DNA from: Corallococcus soli
Lineage (GTDB): Bacteria; Myxococcota; Myxococcia; Myxococcales; Myxococcaceae
Reading direction: 5' to 3'
NCBI RefSeq assembly: GCF_014930455.1
Contig: NZ_JAAIYO010000002.1
Span: 992,001 to 1,056,000 of the forward strand
Length of the DNA: 64,000 nt
Shown here: positions 62,205 through 64,000 of the stretch, piece by piece
Layout: every line of letters begins with the position of its first letter
Position numbering within the stretch: position 1 is the stretch's first letter
Program-made: the position numbers and the translations under genes
The notes under the pieces: model-generated
Database searches by the model: none
What the model was told of the DNA's origin: nothing
The model's input: only the letters and a program-made list of their open reading frames with translations

Positions 62205-63803
62205 TCAGGACTCCAGCACGAGGTCCGTGACGCCGTAGAGCCGCTCCGCGCCCAGGCCCCGGGCGCGGGCCTCGGCGAGCAGCCGGTCGGACTCCTTCAT
62301 GCGCGGTGCGTCCGGGGCGCAGGGCGGGCCGATGATGTGCTCCATCCAGGGCTCCAGGCCCATGGCGTAGTTGTACAGCTTCGAGGCGCCCACCAGCTCC
62401 AGGATGCGCAGGCCCTCGCCCGTGTTGCTGCCCCGGCAGCGCCGGTTCTTCTCCAGCTTGCGGTCGCGCTTCTTGGGGAAGAGCGCTTCGAGCGTCCAGG
62501 TGTGCGGGGCGCCTTCGATCTCCGTGTTCATGAAGACCGTCTGGATGGGGCCGAGGTTCTGGCGCATGTGCCGGTAGATGGCGTCATCCACGCACATGGA
62601 GTCGGCGGCGAAGAGCAGCTGCTGCTTCCCGGTGCGCACCACGTACGAGGACTTCGCGTGGCCGATGTCGCCGTGCTCGCCCAGGAAGGGCACGGAGATG
62701 AGCTCACCGTCCGGCAGGGGGACGGACTCATAGGTGTCCAGCTCCAGCACGTTCTGGAAGCCCAGCGAGTGGGCCAGCCGCTTGGGGGAGTAGTCCCCCA
62801 CCAGGAATCCATTGCAGCGGGGCACCACCAGCTGACCGATGCGGTGGCGCAGCCGCAGCAGCGTGTCGATGGCGAGGTGGTCCGGGTGGCTGTGCGTGAT
62901 GAGGGCGTAGTCGATGCGCGGCGGCAGTTCGTGGAAGGTGAGCCGCTGCATGCCCCCGCTGGTCGGACGCGCGCTGATGACCGGATCCACGAGGATGGTG
63001 ATGCCCTTCCACTCCACCAGCGCGCAGGCATGGCCCAGGTAGCGGACGCGCGGCCCCGGGCCCTCCCACGGCGTGTACCGCGACGGCGGCGCTTCGGTGA
63101 GCAGGGGCAGCAACTGTTCGTCACGGGTGACGGCGGGGCCCATCACGTCGCGCAGGTGGCCGAGCGGACGGGGGGACAGGTCCGTCTCGAAGAGGCGGCT
63201 GATGCGCTCCTCGGAGAAGGGCACCGCCCAGTCAATCTGACCGGGCTCCATCAGGTAGGGCGTCGTGAAGAGGTGGGGACGGCTGGCGTCCGACTCCAGG
63301 GGGAGCAGGCGCAGCGATTGGAGCTGGGGCTTGTGGTAGCCGGCGCGGTACAGCGCCCCCTCCATCATCCGGACGAAGGGACGGTTGATGTAGTCGTACG
63401 AGAGCTCGACCAGGCCCCGCAGCGGCTCCGGCAGCTTCTCGTAGAGGGGCTCCAGGGACTGGCCCTTCGCCTCCTCCACCAGCCAGCCCTGGAACTCCTC
63501 CAGGGCTTCGGCCAGCCGCACCCGGTCCACCTGCGACTCCTGCATCTGTTGCAGCAGGGCCTTCACCTCACCGGCCCGCTCGGGCGCGATGCCGACGAAG
63601 GTGCCCCCGCTCAGGGCCGCGTCCTTCGACGCCCGCGCGTGGAACTCCGGGCTCTGCAGGTAGGCCTGGAGCAGCGGCAGCTGGGCCTTGTGCACGTGCA
63701 GGCTGGCCGGAACGGGGGCCACGGTCATCCACCAGGCCGTCCAGCCCTGGACGAGCGGGGCAACACAGGTGTGATCTGCCAATCGGTAGAGGGTCTCGGA
63801 CAT
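62205..63803 (-). CDS. CmlA-like diiron beta-hydroxylase / MBL-fold protein (532 aa)
   Basis: The N-terminal 240 residues resemble CmlA, the diiron oxygenase that beta-hydroxylates a carrier-bound amino acid in chloramphenicol synthesis (VAPLVQGWTAWW, SLEPLYEKLPEPLRGLVELSYD). A metallo-beta-lactamase fold follows with H304-x-H306-x-D308-H309, a GEHGD motif (Glu376 where hydrolytic relatives have His) and D401. Length (532 aa) equals CmlA as I recall it. It is 86 bases downstream of a partial gene that looks like an NRPS end, which supports action on a carrier-tethered substrate. A plain MBL hydrolase is the alternative. Confidence 0.72.
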   Translation of the reverse strand: MSETLYRLADHTCVAPLVQGWTAWWMTVAPVPASLHVHKAQLPLLQAYLQSPEFHARASKDAALSGGTFVGIAPERAGEVKALLQQMQESQVDRVRLAEALEEFQGWLVEEAKGQSLEPLYEKLPEPLRGLVELSYDYINRPFVRMMEGALYRAGYHKPQLQSLRLLPLESDASRPHLFTTPYLMEPGQIDWAVPFSEERISRLFETDLSPRPLGHLRDVMGPAVTRDEQLLPLLTEAPPSRYTPWEGPGPRVRYLGHACALVEWKGITILVDPVISARPTSGGMQRLTFHELPPRIDYALITHSHPDHLAIDTLLRLRHRIGQLVVPRCNGFLVGDYSPKRLAHSLGFQNVLELDTYESVPLPDGELISVPFLGEHGDIGHAKSSYVVRTGKQQLLFAADSMCVDDAIYRHMRQNLGPIQTVFMNTEIEGAPHTWTLEALFPKKRDRKLEKNRRCRGSNTGEGLRILELVGASKLYNYAMGLEPWMEHIIGPPCAPDAPRMKESDRLLAEARARGLGAERLYGVTDLVLES

Positions 63804-63888
63804 GACTGGGTCGGTGGCGGGGCAGGGGGATGGAGGTTCAGGAAAGCAGGTTCAGGCGGGGCTCGCCAGGGCGGGATGGGAGGGCGGT

Positions 63889-64000
63889 TCAGGAGGCGTC
63901 GAGCAGCGCGGCGAGCTGGGCGTAGAGGTCCTCGGCCAGGGTGCGGATGGTCTGCTCCCGGTGGATGTCCCCGCTGTACACCCAGGTGAGCTGCATCGCG
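63889..64000 (-). CDS. Partial: C-terminal end of a probable nonribosomal peptide synthetase
   Basis: Only the last 37 codons are inside the window; the gene continues past the right edge. The encoded end (MQLTWVYSGDIHREQTIRTL, then an AEDLYAQLAALL helix) matches the terminal strand-helix of NRPS condensation or epimerisation domains. It is followed after 86 bases by the CmlA-like gene in the same direction, a pairing known from NRPS clusters. The stop is at 63889-63891. The domain type cannot be fixed from this fragment. Confidence 0.6.
   Translation of the reverse strand, partial: AMQLTWVYSGDIHREQTIRTLAEDLYAQLAALLDAS

Noticed and set aside
1-64000. Mobile elements, CRISPR arrays, tRNA/rRNA genes
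   Set aside because: No transposase, integrase, direct-repeat array, tRNA clover-leaf pattern or rRNA-like segment was recognised in reading either strand; this was not an exhaustive computed search.

Overview
This 64 kb window is GC-rich chromosomal DNA (about 70% GC by eye) from a gliding myxobacterium of the Myxococcus/Corallococcus type. The main evidence is a complete, collinear copy of the second Glt gliding-motility locus of Myxococcus xanthus (gltD-gltJ, also called agmU, aglT, cglF, pglI, cglE, agmK and agmX), together with many long lipoproteins with Asp/Gly-rich linkers and very strong third-position GC bias. I saw no tRNA, rRNA, CRISPR array, insertion sequence or prophage.

Layout. 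0.3-2.1 kb: two overlapping conserved hypothetical genes and a Nudix hydrolase, convergent with rpoZ. 2.7-7.1 kb: an NmrA-type oxidoreductase, a DoxX-like membrane protein, phosphoglucomutase and an AmpG-like transporter. 7.2-12.2 kb (minus strand): a compact operon with a lipoprotein, an ECF sigma factor, a zinc-type anti-sigma factor with a DUF4384-like tail, a caspase-like protease that appears fused to a beta-barrel, and a second lipoprotein paralogous to the first. The last four genes are joined by ATGA overlaps. 12.4-13.9 kb: a nucleotidyltransferase overlapping a metallophosphoesterase. 13.9-18.6 kb (minus): a GldA/F/G-like ABC exporter cluster with a DUF4340 lipoprotein, divergent from lysC. 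20-24.3 kb: a dimethylformamidase-beta-like/NHL lipoprotein, a DnaC-like loader and a hypothetical partner.

24.6-49.4 kb (plus) is the motility locus. Its products would run from cytoplasm to outer membrane: FHA- and zinc-ribbon/GYF-bearing inner-membrane proteins with TonB-like periplasmic ends (GltG, GltJ), periplasmic or lipoprotein TPR proteins (GltD, GltE), outer-membrane GltH, small secreted GltF, the giant TPR protein GltI (4,091 aa), and an extra TPR protein with an RGG-rich head. Strong hairpins occupy several intergenic gaps, and a perfect 12-bp stem follows gltJ.

49.6-54.6 kb holds accessory genes: a Cys-rich lipoprotein, a MORN/YwqK-like protein, a TIGR04552-like protein with RelA/SpoT-like motifs, and an Ig-like/propeller lipoprotein. 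54.8-56.5 kb is ffh. 57.2-62.2 kb encodes a shortened NdvB-like glucan synthase (GT84 part without the phosphorylase domain) translationally coupled to an ABC exporter. At the right edge, a CmlA-like diiron hydroxylase/MBL-fold protein follows the last 37 codons of what looks like a nonribosomal peptide synthetase, so a natural-product cluster probably continues beyond the window.

Family calls come from motif recognition alone; no database search was run.
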